Assembly (NCBI RefSeq): GCF_000687555.1
Contig: NZ_JHWJ01000010.1
Location: 121,507 to 185,506, forward strand
DNA: 64,000 nucleotides
Direction: 5' to 3'
Origin: [Clostridium] aerotolerans DSM 5434
Lineage (GTDB): Bacteria; Bacillota; Clostridia; Lachnospirales; Lachnospiraceae
Shown: positions 7,765 to 16,961 of the stretch, piece by piece
How the letters are laid out: every line of letters starts with the position of its first letter
Position numbering within the stretch: the stretch's first letter is position 1
Notes under the pieces: model-generated
What the model saw: only the letters and a program-made list of their open reading frames with translations
Database searches by the model: none
What the model was told of the DNA's origin: nothing
Translations under genes and position numbers: made by a program

Positions 7765-10404
7765 ATGCAGAAAGAATATTTAATGGAATCCGAAGATGTG
7801 CTAGGTAAACTAGAAACATCACACCAGGGTCTTTCAGACGCCCAGGTTGCGGAAAGACAGTCGAAGTACGGATTGAACAAGTTAACAGAAGGAAAGAAAG
7901 AGAGTCTCATTCATAAGTTCTTAAAAGAGCTTACTAATTTCATGACTATTATTCTGATTGCAGCAGCTTTCATTTCCGGAGCGACCTCCCTTTATGTGGG
8001 AGAAAGTATGATCGATACGATCATTATCTTACTGGTTGTGGTTATCAATGCGGTGCTTGGTGTATATCAGGAATCCAAAGCAGAATCAGCCATTGAATCA
8101 TTGCAGGAAATGGCAGCGTCCACATCAAAGGTAATCCGTCACGACAGACTTCTTGTAGTAAAGTCCGAGGAACTGGTTCCTGGTGATATTATTCTATTAG
8201 AAGCAGGAGATTCCGTCCCGGCAGATGCGAGAATTTTAGAAAGCGCCAGCTTAAAGGTGGAAGAGGCTGCACTTACTGGTGAATCCTTATCCGTATCAAA
8301 GATTGAATCAGTGGTTGGAGACGGTTCCGGTGAAGTTGCCCTTGGCGATCGTAAGAACATGGTCTATACGGGTTCCACCGTGGTATACGGAAGAGGAAAG
8401 GCTGTTGTATGTTATACCGGTATGGAAACAGAAATCGGTCACATCGCACATGCTTTAAATTCAGCTAAAGATGAAGAAACACCTCTTCAGATCAAATTAA
8501 ACCAGTTATCAAAAATTCTTTCTATTTTAGTACTTGTTATCTGCGGACTGATGTTTGCAGTTAATCTGACCAGAATCGGACTTTCCGGCAGTGGCATTCA
8601 TTTACGGGAACTGATTGATACCTTTATGATTGCGGTTTCACTTGCTGTTGCTGCGATTCCAGAAGGACTGGCAGCCGTTGTTACCATTCTTTTGTCCATC
8701 GGTGTTACCAAGATGTCAAGAAAGCGGGCCATCATCAGAAGGCTGACCGCAGTAGAGACTCTTGGCTGTACTCAGATCATCTGTTCCGATAAGACAGGAA
8801 CTCTTACTCAGAATAAGATGACGGTCGTACAGCATGCCGCAGATGATGAGAACATGCTTATGACTGCCATGGCGCTTTGCTCTGATGCAGAGTTAGATCC
8901 TGAAAGTAAGGATGCAGTGGGAGAGCCAACCGAGTGTGCTCTTGTCAACGATGGCTATAAACATGGGCTTGATAAAAGTGAGCTGAAGAATACGTTCGTT
9001 CGTATCGGCGAAGCTCCTTTCGATTCTATGAGAAAGATGATGTCCACCATCCATAAAAAAGAGGACAATACCATTATCCAGTTTACAAAGGGTGCGCCGG
9101 ATGAAGTGTTAAAACGTTGTACCAAGGCATTTATCGGCGGAGTGGAAGTCGATATGACGGAGGAGATCCGAAACAGTATCCTAAAGGAAAACAAAGCCAT
9201 GGCAGATAAGGCACTTCGTGTTCTTTGCGGTGCCATGAGAATCTGGGAGAGCCAGCCGTCTTCCACCGAACCTGAGATATTAGAACGCAACCTTGTTTAC
9301 TTAGGACTTTCCGGAATGATCGATCCAGTACGTCCGGAGGTTAAGGAAGCCATCAAAGAATGTCAGGCAGCTGGTATCCGACCGATTATGATTACTGGTG
9401 ACCACAGAGACACTGCGATTGCCATTGCAAAGGAACTTGGAATTCTGGATCATGAGAGAATGGCCATTACCGGTGCTGAATTATCAAAGATCTCTGACGA
9501 GGAACTGGAAAAGACCATTCAGAACTATTCTGTTTATGCGAGAGTTCAGCCGGAACATAAGGTTCGTATCGTTAAGACCTGGAAGAAGCTTTCCAAGGTT
9601 ACAGCCATGACCGGTGACGGTGTCAATGATGCTCCTTCCATTAAGGAAGCTGATATAGGTGTGGGTATGGGTATCACTGGAACCGATGTAACGAAAGACG
9701 TTGCTGACATGGTGCTTGCTGATGATAACTTTGCTACTATCGTATCAGCGGTGGCAGAAGGAAGACGTATCTACGACAACATCAGAAAAGCCATTCAGTT
9801 CCTGTTATCTTCCAACTTAGCAGAGGTTATTGCTGTTTTTATTGCAAGCCTTTTAGGATTTACAATCTTAAAGCCTGTTCATTTACTTTGGATCAACTTA
9901 ATTACAGACTGTTTCCCGGCCATTGGACTTGGTATGGAGGCAGAAGAGTCTGACATCATGAAGAGAGAGCCAAGAAATCCAAAAGATGGCATCTTCTCTG
10001 ATGGAGTAGGTGGCGAGACCATATTCCAGGGTGTTGTAATCGCCCTTCTCACCTTACTGGCTTACTTTGTTGGTCACTATATGGAAAGCGGTGTATGGGA
10101 GGTTGCAGAAAGTAAGGACGGTATGACCATGGCATTCTTAGCCCTTTCCTTGCTTGAGATGTTCCACTCCTTTAATATGCGCTCCAGAACGGAATCCGTA
10201 TTTAAGCTGAAAACAAGAAATGTTTTCTTAACAGGTTCTCTGTGCGTATCATTTGTACTGACCACAGCCGTAATTTATGTGCCATTTTTAAGAGAAGCAT
10301 TTCATTTTGAATTCATTTCTTTAAAAGAATATATCGCCGCCATCATAATTGCTGTATCAATTATTCCAATTATGGAAATATTAAAGATAGTTAAGCGGAG
10401 ATGA
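7765..10404 (+). CDS. Cation-transporting P-type ATPase, Ca2+-type (P2)
   Basis: An 879-residue P2-type ATPase that uses ATP to export cations, most likely Ca2+, across the membrane. Order of parts: N-terminal cation-ATPase domain, M1-M2, actuator domain with LTGES near residue 171, M3-M4 with PEGL, the phosphorylation motif DKTGT (Asp342), the nucleotide domain with a KGAPDEV segment, the hinge MTGDGVNDAPS, then M5-M10. M6 reads WINLITDCFPAIGLG, keeping the Asp of the Ca2+ site family. No heavy-metal CxxC motif is present. It sits between the citrate sensor kinase and the CitMHS transporter, a family known to carry Ca2+- or Mg2+-citrate, so it could expel the metal that enters with citrate. 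That link is inference. Confidence 0.88.
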   Translation: MQKEYLMESEDVLGKLETSHQGLSDAQVAERQSKYGLNKLTEGKKESLIHKFLKELTNFMTIILIAAAFISGATSLYVGESMIDTIIILLVVVINAVLGVYQESKAESAIESLQEMAASTSKVIRHDRLLVVKSEELVPGDIILLEAGDSVPADARILESASLKVEEAALTGESLSVSKIESVVGDGSGEVALGDRKNMVYTGSTVVYGRGKAVVCYTGMETEIGHIAHALNSAKDEETPLQIKLNQLSKILSILVLVICGLMFAVNLTRIGLSGSGIHLRELIDTFMIAVSLAVAAIPEGLAAVVTILLSIGVTKMSRKRAIIRRLTAVETLGCTQIICSDKTGTLTQNKMTVVQHAADDENMLMTAMALCSDAELDPESKDAVGEPTECALVNDGYKHGLDKSELKNTFVRIGEAPFDSMRKMMSTIHKKEDNTIIQFTKGAPDEVLKRCTKAFIGGVEVDMTEEIRNSILKENKAMADKALRVLCGAMRIWESQPSSTEPEILERNLVYLGLSGMIDPVRPEVKEAIKECQAAGIRPIMITGDHRDTAIAIAKELGILDHERMAITGAELSKISDEELEKTIQNYSVYARVQPEHKVRIVKTWKKLSKVTAMTGDGVNDAPSIKEADIGVGMGITGTDVTKDVADMVLADDNFATIVSAVAEGRRIYDNIRKAIQFLLSSNLAEVIAVFIASLLGFTILKPVHLLWINLITDCFPAIGLGMEAEESDIMKREPRNPKDGIFSDGVGGETIFQGVVIALLTLLAYFVGHYMESGVWEVAESKDGMTMAFLALSLLEMFHSFNMRSRTESVFKLKTRNVFLTGSLCVSFVLTTAVIYVPFLREAFHFEFISLKEYIAAIIIAVSIIPIMEILKIVKRR

Positions 10405-10458
10405 CTTTTACGAAGAAGAATTTAGAATTATTACAAAAATCTAAAAATAATATAAAAT

Positions 10459-10487
10459 CTTAAAAAATTTTAAGTAAGTTTTTATTA
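10459..10487 (+). terminator. Weak AT-rich terminator-like palindrome after the ATPase gene
   Basis: A CTTAAAA/TTTTAAG palindrome (10459-10474) is followed by TAAGTTTTTATT. The stem is entirely A-T, so termination would be weak. It overlaps the first unit of the candidate operator before the next gene. Confidence 0.3.
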
Positions 10488-10540
10488 CTCTTTAAGAAAC
10501 TCCGTTTAATATTGTTACATGATACTTATGCATCTATATT
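10469..10540 (+). promoter_or_regulatory. Promoter and candidate operator of the citrate transporter gene
   Basis: TTTAAG occurs at 10469 and 10491, exactly 22 bp apart, with a TTTT-starting 11-mer between them, the same layout as before citD. A -10-like TAATAT lies at 10507, the same 16-bp distance from the second repeat as in the citD promoter. A separate sigma-A-like promoter follows: TTGTTA (10512-10517), 17-bp spacer, TATATT (10535-10540). A strong ribosome site (AAAAGGGGGA) precedes the ATG at 10559. Confidence 0.55.
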
Positions 10541-10558
10541 AAAAGGGGGATCATTTAT

Positions 10559-11935
10559 ATGATTACTATCTTAGCATGGCTCATGATAATTGTTTTCTTG
10601 GCGTTAGTCATGACCAAAAAGCTGCACCCGTTTACGGCACTTATCAGTGTCCCACTGGTGTTCTCACTCATCGGTGTATTCACCGGAGTAATGAAGGAAC
10701 CTATTGCCAAATATCTTGAAAAAGATGCTGCTGATGCTTTATCCATTGGAGATCAGATCGTAGCTCTTGGAAAGATGTCTCAGGACGGACTGGTAAAGAG
10801 TTCCAAAACCGCATTCATGCTGCTTTTCGCAATCCTGTTTTTCTCTATCATGCTGAATGCTGGTCTGTTTGATCCGATTGTAAACACTGTTATCCGCGTT
10901 GCTGGCGGTGACCCAGTTAAAGTTTTAATCGGAACTGCAATCGTAGCTGCAGCTGTTTCCTTAAATGGTGACGGTACAACTACAACACTTATTTGCTGTA
11001 CAGCGTTTATCCCGATTTACAAAAAGCTCAACATTAAGATGCTTTATCTGGGCGTTTTGATTATCCTGATGAACACAATTATGAACTTACTCCCTTGGGG
11101 AGGCCCAACTGCACGTGCTATGGCAGTTATGGAAGTGGAAGGCGGCCCTGTACTTGCAGCTCTTGCTCCAGGTATGGTTGTATCCGTTATCTACATGCTG
11201 GGCGTTGCTTTCTACCTTGGTCTTAAGGAAAGAAAAAGAGTTGGTATTCAGAAGCTTTCCGCAAGTGAGCTTGCACAGACAACTCAGTCTGACCCAGAAG
11301 TAGAGGCTTTAAAGCGTCCTAAACTGATCTGGTTCAACGCTATCTTAACCATTGGTACTGTTGTTCTTTTAGTTATGGATAAACTTCCATCTTCTTTCCT
11401 TTTCTTAGTTGCTTTAGTCATTGGACTTATGGTAAACTATAGAAAGATTAAAGATCAGAAAAATCGTATTCAGGACAACGCAGGAGATGCATTACAGGTA
11501 GTTATCCTGGTAATTGGTGCAGGTATGTTCTCTGGTCTGTTCGGAAACACAGGTATGAGCGATGCATTAGCTCATAGTATGGTTAGTGCCCTTCCAACCT
11601 CTCTTGGAAGATGGTGGGGACTTGTAACAGCAATTGTTTCTGCACCTGGTACATTCTTCTTATCAAATGATGCTTACTACTATGGCATCTTACCAGTATT
11701 CGCAGAGGCAGGAGCAAAATATGGCTACTCTGCACTGAACATGACTGTAGCATCACTGTTAGGCCAGGCATTCCACTTATTAAGCCCACTGGTAGCATTT
11801 ATCTACCTTCTGTTAAACATGACAGGGCTTGAGATGGGTGAATGGCAGAAAGAATCCGCAAAATGGGCACTCGGCATCTTCGTTATCATGGTTGCTGTAG
11901 CTGCTATTACAGGAGCATGTCCATTATTTATTTAA
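10559..11935 (+). CDS. CitMHS-family citrate (metal-citrate) transporter
   Basis: A 458-residue integral membrane protein with about 11-12 hydrophobic segments. Blocks such as SLNGDGTTTTLICC and LLPWGGPTARAM are characteristic of the CitMHS family, which in Bacillus subtilis (CitM, CitH) takes up citrate complexed with Mg2+ or Ca2+ together with protons. It would supply the citrate lyase encoded upstream. The start is supported by a strong purine-rich ribosome site. The decarboxylase beta and gamma subunits follow 36 bp later, so uptake and oxaloacetate decarboxylation are probably co-expressed. Confidence 0.88.
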   Translation: MITILAWLMIIVFLALVMTKKLHPFTALISVPLVFSLIGVFTGVMKEPIAKYLEKDAADALSIGDQIVALGKMSQDGLVKSSKTAFMLLFAILFFSIMLNAGLFDPIVNTVIRVAGGDPVKVLIGTAIVAAAVSLNGDGTTTTLICCTAFIPIYKKLNIKMLYLGVLIILMNTIMNLLPWGGPTARAMAVMEVEGGPVLAALAPGMVVSVIYMLGVAFYLGLKERKRVGIQKLSASELAQTTQSDPEVEALKRPKLIWFNAILTIGTVVLLVMDKLPSSFLFLVALVIGLMVNYRKIKDQKNRIQDNAGDALQVVILVIGAGMFSGLFGNTGMSDALAHSMVSALPTSLGRWWGLVTAIVSAPGTFFLSNDAYYYGILPVFAEAGAKYGYSALNMTVASLLGQAFHLLSPLVAFIYLLLNMTGLEMGEWQKESAKWALGIFVIMVAVAAITGACPLFI

Positions 11936-11971
11936 AGTTAATACAGGCAGAGATTTAGATTGGAGACAAAA

Positions 11972-13090
11972 ATGAGCATATTATTAGAAGGGCTACTCTC
12001 GTTTACATGGCAGCAGGCCGTTATGATGTTAATTGGCTGCGCCCTGATGTATCTGGGTATCAAAAAAGAGTATGAGCCGACACTTTTAGTTCCTATGGGA
12101 CTAGGCACGATTTTAGTTAATTTCCCGATGTCCGGTATTATTACACAACCAAGTACCGGAGTAGAAGGTGTTCTGAACGTGTTGTTTGATGCCGGAATTT
12201 CAACAGAATTGTTCCCGCTTCTTATTTTTATCGGAATTGGAGCAATGATTGATTTTGGACCGTTACTGCAGAACCCTTTTATGATGTTGTTTGGTGCTGC
12301 TGCACAGTTTGGTATCTTCGCAACCGTAGTTTTAATTGTAGCGGTTACAGGATTAACTCTTCCAGAGGCTGCTTCTATGGGTATTATTGCAGCGGCTGAT
12401 GGCCCAACCAGTATCTTTGTAGCTGGTAAACTGGCTCCAAATTTATTAGGACCGATTACTGTGGCGGCGTATTCTTACATGGCTCTTGTGCCAATCATAC
12501 AGCCACCTGTTATTACAGCGCTGACAACCAAAAAAGAGCGTATGATTCATATGAAATATGAACCAAAAGACGTTTCTAAGACAGCGAAAATTTTATTCCC
12601 ATTACTTATTACATTTGTTGCTGGTTTTACAGCTCCTATGTCCCTTCCGCTGATCGGATTCCTTATGTTCGGAAACCTTCTTCGTGAGTGCGGCGTGCTG
12701 GACCGCTTAAGTGCATCTGCACAGAATGAATTAGTAAATATTATTAGTATTTTACTTGGACTTACAATTGCTACAAAGATGACAGCTGGCGAGTTCTTAA
12801 ACGTTAAGACACTGTTAATCATTGCATTCGGTCTGTTAGGTTTCGTATTTGATACCGCAGGCGGTGTAATCTTTGCTAAGCTTTTAAACTTATTCCGCAA
12901 AGAGAAGATTAATCCAATGGTTGGAGCAGCCGGTATCTCCGCATTCCCTATGAGTAGCCGTGTAATTCAGAAGATGGCGACTAAGGAAGATCCTACTAAC
13001 TTTATCCTGATGCATGCAGCCGGTGCTAACGTTTCCGGTCAGATCGCTTCAGTAGTAGCTGGTGGACTTCTGCTTTCCTTCTTCATGTAA
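11972..13090 (+). CDS. oadB: Na+-translocating decarboxylase beta subunit (oxaloacetate decarboxylase type)
   Basis: A 372-residue membrane protein of the OadB/GcdB/MmdB family, the carboxybiotin decarboxylase subunit that couples decarboxylation to Na+ export. It has about nine or more hydrophobic segments, the conserved AAADGPTSIFVAGKLAP block with the Asp implicated in Na+ and H+ handling, and the C-terminal AAGANVSGQIASVVAGG motif. The ATG at 11972 follows TGGAGA; an in-frame TTG at 11960 would overlap that site. Oxaloacetate as the substrate is inferred from citrate lyase and citrate transporter genes nearby. Glutaconyl-CoA or methylmalonyl-CoA versions share this subunit type. The alpha subunit is not encoded here. 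Confidence 0.9.
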   Translation: MSILLEGLLSFTWQQAVMMLIGCALMYLGIKKEYEPTLLVPMGLGTILVNFPMSGIITQPSTGVEGVLNVLFDAGISTELFPLLIFIGIGAMIDFGPLLQNPFMMLFGAAAQFGIFATVVLIVAVTGLTLPEAASMGIIAAADGPTSIFVAGKLAPNLLGPITVAAYSYMALVPIIQPPVITALTTKKERMIHMKYEPKDVSKTAKILFPLLITFVAGFTAPMSLPLIGFLMFGNLLRECGVLDRLSASAQNELVNIISILLGLTIATKMTAGEFLNVKTLLIIAFGLLGFVFDTAGGVIFAKLLNLFRKEKINPMVGAAGISAFPMSSRVIQKMATKEDPTNFILMHAAGANVSGQIASVVAGGLLLSFFM

Positions 13091-13145
13091 TCTAACGCAA
13101 CTATTGATTAAAATGTAGTTTCCCTGATAGGGGATGGAGGTAATT

Positions 13146-13277
13146 ATGTCAGATATTATGGTAAAAGCTTTAGAATTAATGGGCGTAGGCATGGGCGGTA
13201 TCTTCGTTGTAATGATTCTGCTCTATGGAATTTCCCAGGTGCTTTTAAAATTAACTGCACCAAAAAAAGACAACTAA
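13146..13277 (+). CDS. OadG-like small gamma subunit of the Na+ decarboxylase
   Basis: A 43-residue protein with a single N-terminal transmembrane helix (about residues 16-33) and a short lysine-rich cytoplasmic tail ending KKDN. A GGATGGAGG-type ribosome site precedes the ATG. Size, topology and position right after oadB fit the gamma subunits that hold the decarboxylase complex together, although canonical OadG is nearly twice as long and its C-terminal zinc-binding tail is absent here. The call rests mainly on position and topology. Confidence 0.7.
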   Translation: MSDIMVKALELMGVGMGGIFVVMILLYGISQVLLKLTAPKKDN

Positions 13278-13321
13278 TTTAGCTGACTGTCTATTTATTA
13301 GAATCCTAAAAATAAAATGTA

Positions 13322-13360
13322 GAAAAGACGACGGAAGAAATTCCGTCGTCTTTTCTTTGT
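13322..13360 (+). terminator. Strong bidirectional intrinsic terminator
   Basis: A perfect 15-bp stem (GAAAAGACGACGGAA / TTCCGTCGTCTTTTC) with a GAAA loop is followed by TTTG. It closes the citrate transporter operon and can also serve the convergent YesN-like gene that ends at 13373. Confidence 0.9.
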
Positions 13361-13372
13361 GTAATGATTGGA

Positions 13373-14977
13373 TTATCCGTATAGCTGAGTCCTTAAATAA
13401 TTTTTCGGTGTGATACCCATTCGCTTTTTAAACACCTTAAAGAAGTATGCATAGTCCTGAAATCCACATTTCTCCGCAATCTTATGAAAGTCTCTTTCTC
13501 CAAGCTCCAGAAGATGTATAGCAGAAGCGATTCTTAAGGAGTTTAAATAATCGGTAAATCCCTGTCCTGTTTCGCTTTTAAAAATGGTGCTTAAGTATCC
13601 CATACTGATTCCAATCTCATCGGCAATGCTTTGAAGGGAGATGGGCTTTGCGTAATCCCGGTTGAGATATGCGATAGCAGATTTTACATAATTGGAATCG
13701 CCGGGCATTTGAAGCTGTATTTCTTTACACATATTAAAAAAGCAATGGAGGAACCATTCCCATAGCTGGGGCAGGGTACTTAATTGGGTAAATATCTGGT
13801 CCGGGGAGACTTTGTCCGTGATGATTCGATTTAAATCCAGTTGATTCTTTTTCGAGATTCTGGTGATAATGCTCAGCAGGTCTGCGCATTTCATCTGAAC
13901 ATTGGAACGAGGTTCCTTTTGTTCAATCATATCCTGAAATAATTTGTTGATGATTCCTTCTGCTTTTTCGTACTCTCCTTTTAATACCAGAGTTAAAAGT
14001 ATCTTTTCTATGGAGTAATCAAGCCCGGATAAGCTGGCAGAGGCATTGGTAACAGGCTTAGAATGGAGGATGGACTGCTTCCCCGAGTAAAATGCCAGGC
14101 GCATGGTCTCTAAGGCTTTTGTATAGGCGTGTCCCACGTCAATAATATGGCTGGCACGCTCTCCCACACAAAAGCTTACAGAGATATTTAAGAAGTTTTT
14201 ATAATTGGTGGAAAGCTGATGTAACAGGCTGCTGATGGTCTCTTCTGTTTTTGCCTGACTGGCTTCATGAGCAAAGGATAAAAGGATGCAATAGGTTTCC
14301 CGCTCAATATGGGCCAGGATCCCGGTAGGGTATTTGCTTAACAGTTCATTTCCTATATTGCAGATGGAAAAGCTTAATATATTCCGCTGGTTATAGTTAT
14401 TTAGGTGTTCGATTCTTCCATAATCATCAACCGACAGGATAATGGGTATCACCTGAGTGAGGGAGAGAGAGATTCCCAGAGAACGGATATTAGCTTCTAT
14501 CTCTTTTTTTGATAATAAGGCCCCTCCTAAAAGATCAATTACGAATTTCTCTCTGAGGGCAGAAATGGTACGGTCAGGAAATGCCTTTGATTTGTTATGG
14601 GTATTCAACCTTTTTTTTAGTTCGCTTAGCAGGGAGAGTAAGTAGCATTCGTTCAGCTTATGCTTTAAAACGTAATCCATAGCCCCATTTTTCAGTGCGC
14701 CCCGGACATAGGTATAATCGTCGTAATTGCTCAGGGCAACGAATAAAGTTTCCGGATACAATTCTTTTACTTTCTGGCAAAGCTCTAAGCCGTTCATATT
14801 TGGCATCCGCATATCGGAAAGAATAATATCAGGATGGGTCTGGGAGATCTTGTCCAGTGCGGACAGCCCGTCGGAAGCCTCCCCACAGACCATGAATTCC
14901 TGAGAAAAGTTCTGGAGCAGCAGTTTGATGTTGGTACGGACCAAAAGTTCGTCATCTACAATTAATATGTTATACAT
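13373..14977 (-). CDS. YesN-like response regulator (REC + AraC HTH)
   Basis: A 534-residue response regulator. The N-terminal receiver has IVDDELLVR, the phosphoacceptor in DIILSDMRMPNMNG (about residue 55) and the lysine in YVLKHKL. A long middle region is followed by two AraC-type helix-turn-helix motifs (about 430-534) with GISMGYLSTIFKSETGQGF and CGFQDYAYFFKVFKKRMG. It overlaps the upstream kinase gene by 8 bp, so the two are co-translated. This REC-AraC class controls sugar ABC transporters in Firmicutes, and the divergent importer at 16962 is the obvious target. Confidence 0.93.
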   Translation of the reverse strand: MYNILIVDDELLVRTNIKLLLQNFSQEFMVCGEASDGLSALDKISQTHPDIILSDMRMPNMNGLELCQKVKELYPETLFVALSNYDDYTYVRGALKNGAMDYVLKHKLNECYLLSLLSELKKRLNTHNKSKAFPDRTISALREKFVIDLLGGALLSKKEIEANIRSLGISLSLTQVIPIILSVDDYGRIEHLNNYNQRNILSFSICNIGNELLSKYPTGILAHIERETYCILLSFAHEASQAKTEETISSLLHQLSTNYKNFLNISVSFCVGERASHIIDVGHAYTKALETMRLAFYSGKQSILHSKPVTNASASLSGLDYSIEKILLTLVLKGEYEKAEGIINKLFQDMIEQKEPRSNVQMKCADLLSIITRISKKNQLDLNRIITDKVSPDQIFTQLSTLPQLWEWFLHCFFNMCKEIQLQMPGDSNYVKSAIAYLNRDYAKPISLQSIADEIGISMGYLSTIFKSETGQGFTDYLNSLRIASAIHLLELGERDFHKIAEKCGFQDYAYFFKVFKKRMGITPKNYLRTQLYG

Positions 14978-16763
14978 AATGTGCCACCTCGTTTTCTTGT
15001 ATTATGGGAAGCTGTAATTCAAACCGGGTGAAGATTCCTGGCTGGCTGATAATTTCCATCTCAAAGCTGGATGAAAAGTACATGGAAAGGCGCTCTCTGA
15101 TATTGTGAATGCCTATGTGTCCGGCATTCTCATTCTGGTTGTGATTTAATATTTCATGAATCCGTTCTTCCTCTATTCCCTGTCCATTGTCCTCCACAAT
15201 GATTGTTAAGAAGCCGTCATCAACGAGATAATCCACCATGAGAATTCCATCGGAAACCTTGTCTTTTAAGCCGTGCTTTATAGCATTTTCCACCAGGGGC
15301 TGGACCAGCAGCTTTGGAATCATATAAGAACCTGCCTCCTCTGAGACTTGTATGCGGTATTGAAAGGTATTGGTATAGCGGTAATTTTGAATCTCCAGAT
15401 AGGAGGTCAGAAAGTCACGGTCTTCCTCTACATGAATAAAAGATCTGCCGTCCATGTTGGTATGCATGAGAGAGGAGAGAGCTTCTGCCACTTTTGCGAT
15501 GTTGTCTGCCCCCTGGAGAGCGGACAGAAATTTGATGGTATTTAAGGTGTTGTATAAAAAGTGAGGATTCATCTGGAATTGAAGTGCTGCGATTTCCGCA
15601 CGGTGCTTTGATTCCTCTTCTTTTTTTACCTGTAAAAGGAGATGGCGGATTCGGTTCAGCATGGCTTTAAACTGGCTGGATAAAGCACCGATCTCATCCT
15701 GAGTATGTATTTCTATGGGAAAATCCAGGCAGTCACCGTCTATGTGTCTTACGGCATTGGCAAGAAGCCGTATTTTCCTCGTCAGCAGAGAGGTGATGAG
15801 AAAGATACATGCGATCATAAGGACCACAAGGAGGAGCGTGATGAGAATGATGTTGTGGAGCGTCTTTGTAAATGCTGATACGATTTCTCTTTCAGGAATT
15901 ACATTTAAGGTTGTCCAATTGGTCAGCCTTGAGGTATGGTATACCACCAGCATTCGATCGCCTGTATCGCTGGTGATGAAAAAATGGCCTGAATTATCTT
16001 TGATTCCGTCAATAATCTCTGGAAGTGCCGGCTCATTTTGCTCTGTATTTAGTAGATTGAATGCTGGATGAAACAGTACATTTCCATCCACCTGATTGAT
16101 TACATACAGCGAGGAGGCTGAGGTGGAGCTGGTATCAAAGCACTCTTCAAACAGACTGGCACTGATGTCCGCATTCACAAATCCAATCTTCTGATTGTTA
16201 AAGCCGTAAACCGGTTTTAATACGGAAAAGACCATATCATTTTTCGTATTGTACCATTTGTGAGGGAAATGGGGAGGTATGAAAATCAGTTCTTTATCAC
16301 TGTCTTTAATAATGGAGATCCATTGATTCTCTTTCAAGGTCTCAAAGGAAGAGGGAAGGCCGTATGTAATGGTATTTCCGTTAAAATCGCTTAGCATAAG
16401 GCCGTTTAGATTATTCTTAAAGCTGCAAAGGCTGATTAAGTAATCAGAAGCAGTTCTCTGGTAATTTACAATGTCAGCATCGCTTAAGTCATCTCTTGAT
16501 AATATGGTGATAATGTTGGTGGACAGAGAGTTGCTGGACCGGACGGAAGTAAGAGCAGCCACATTAATAATATCCTGCACCTGATTCTCAAATATGGTGT
16601 TTGAGACTTGAAGTAAATGTTCCGAATTATGTATGGCAGTGGAGGCTGCTTCTTTTTTTAATGCCTGGTACCAGACACCAAGTACCATTGCCGCAAACAG
16701 AAGAAAGATCAGTGTCATGGAAAAAATGAACTTATACCGGATGCTTTTAAAGTGGGTTTTCAT
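14970..16763 (-). CDS. YesM-like sensor histidine kinase
   Basis: A 597-residue membrane kinase. TM1 is near residues 12-32 and TM2 near 290-315, enclosing an extracellular Cache-like sensor. A HAMP linker follows, then the His_kinase domain with FQMNPHFLYNTLNTIKFL (the phosphorylated His) and an HATPase with LVQPLVENAIKHG and VEDNGQGI. The ATG at 16763 has GGAGG at good spacing. It is paired with the YesN-like regulator, and the pair is divergent from a CUT1 sugar importer. The extracellular signal, possibly a pectin-derived oligosaccharide or its binding protein, is inferred from context. Confidence 0.93.
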   Translation of the reverse strand: MKTHFKSIRYKFIFSMTLIFLLFAAMVLGVWYQALKKEAASTAIHNSEHLLQVSNTIFENQVQDIINVAALTSVRSSNSLSTNIITILSRDDLSDADIVNYQRTASDYLISLCSFKNNLNGLMLSDFNGNTITYGLPSSFETLKENQWISIIKDSDKELIFIPPHFPHKWYNTKNDMVFSVLKPVYGFNNQKIGFVNADISASLFEECFDTSSTSASSLYVINQVDGNVLFHPAFNLLNTEQNEPALPEIIDGIKDNSGHFFITSDTGDRMLVVYHTSRLTNWTTLNVIPEREIVSAFTKTLHNIILITLLLVVLMIACIFLITSLLTRKIRLLANAVRHIDGDCLDFPIEIHTQDEIGALSSQFKAMLNRIRHLLLQVKKEEESKHRAEIAALQFQMNPHFLYNTLNTIKFLSALQGADNIAKVAEALSSLMHTNMDGRSFIHVEEDRDFLTSYLEIQNYRYTNTFQYRIQVSEEAGSYMIPKLLVQPLVENAIKHGLKDKVSDGILMVDYLVDDGFLTIIVEDNGQGIEEERIHEILNHNQNENAGHIGIHNIRERLSMYFSSSFEMEIISQPGIFTRFELQLPIIQENEVAHYV

Positions 16764-16961
16764 TGCGCCTCCATTTTTGGTAATGTATTATAAAAGTATC
16801 ATAAAATTTTAGGGGATATCTGTCAAGTTGTACATAAAAAAGTGTAAAAAAATCCTATAAAGTGGAAAAAAGTGCAATGCATTTCCCTGGAATAAAATGG
16901 TATGATTGGTTCAGGAAATAACCGGTTAATTCAAGTGAAAATAAAAGGAAGGGTATTCAAT

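Noticed and set aside
15715..16071. 118-codon open frame on the plus strand inside the YesM-like gene
   Set aside because: It lies wholly in a well-supported kinase gene on the other strand, has no ribosome site and no family resemblance.
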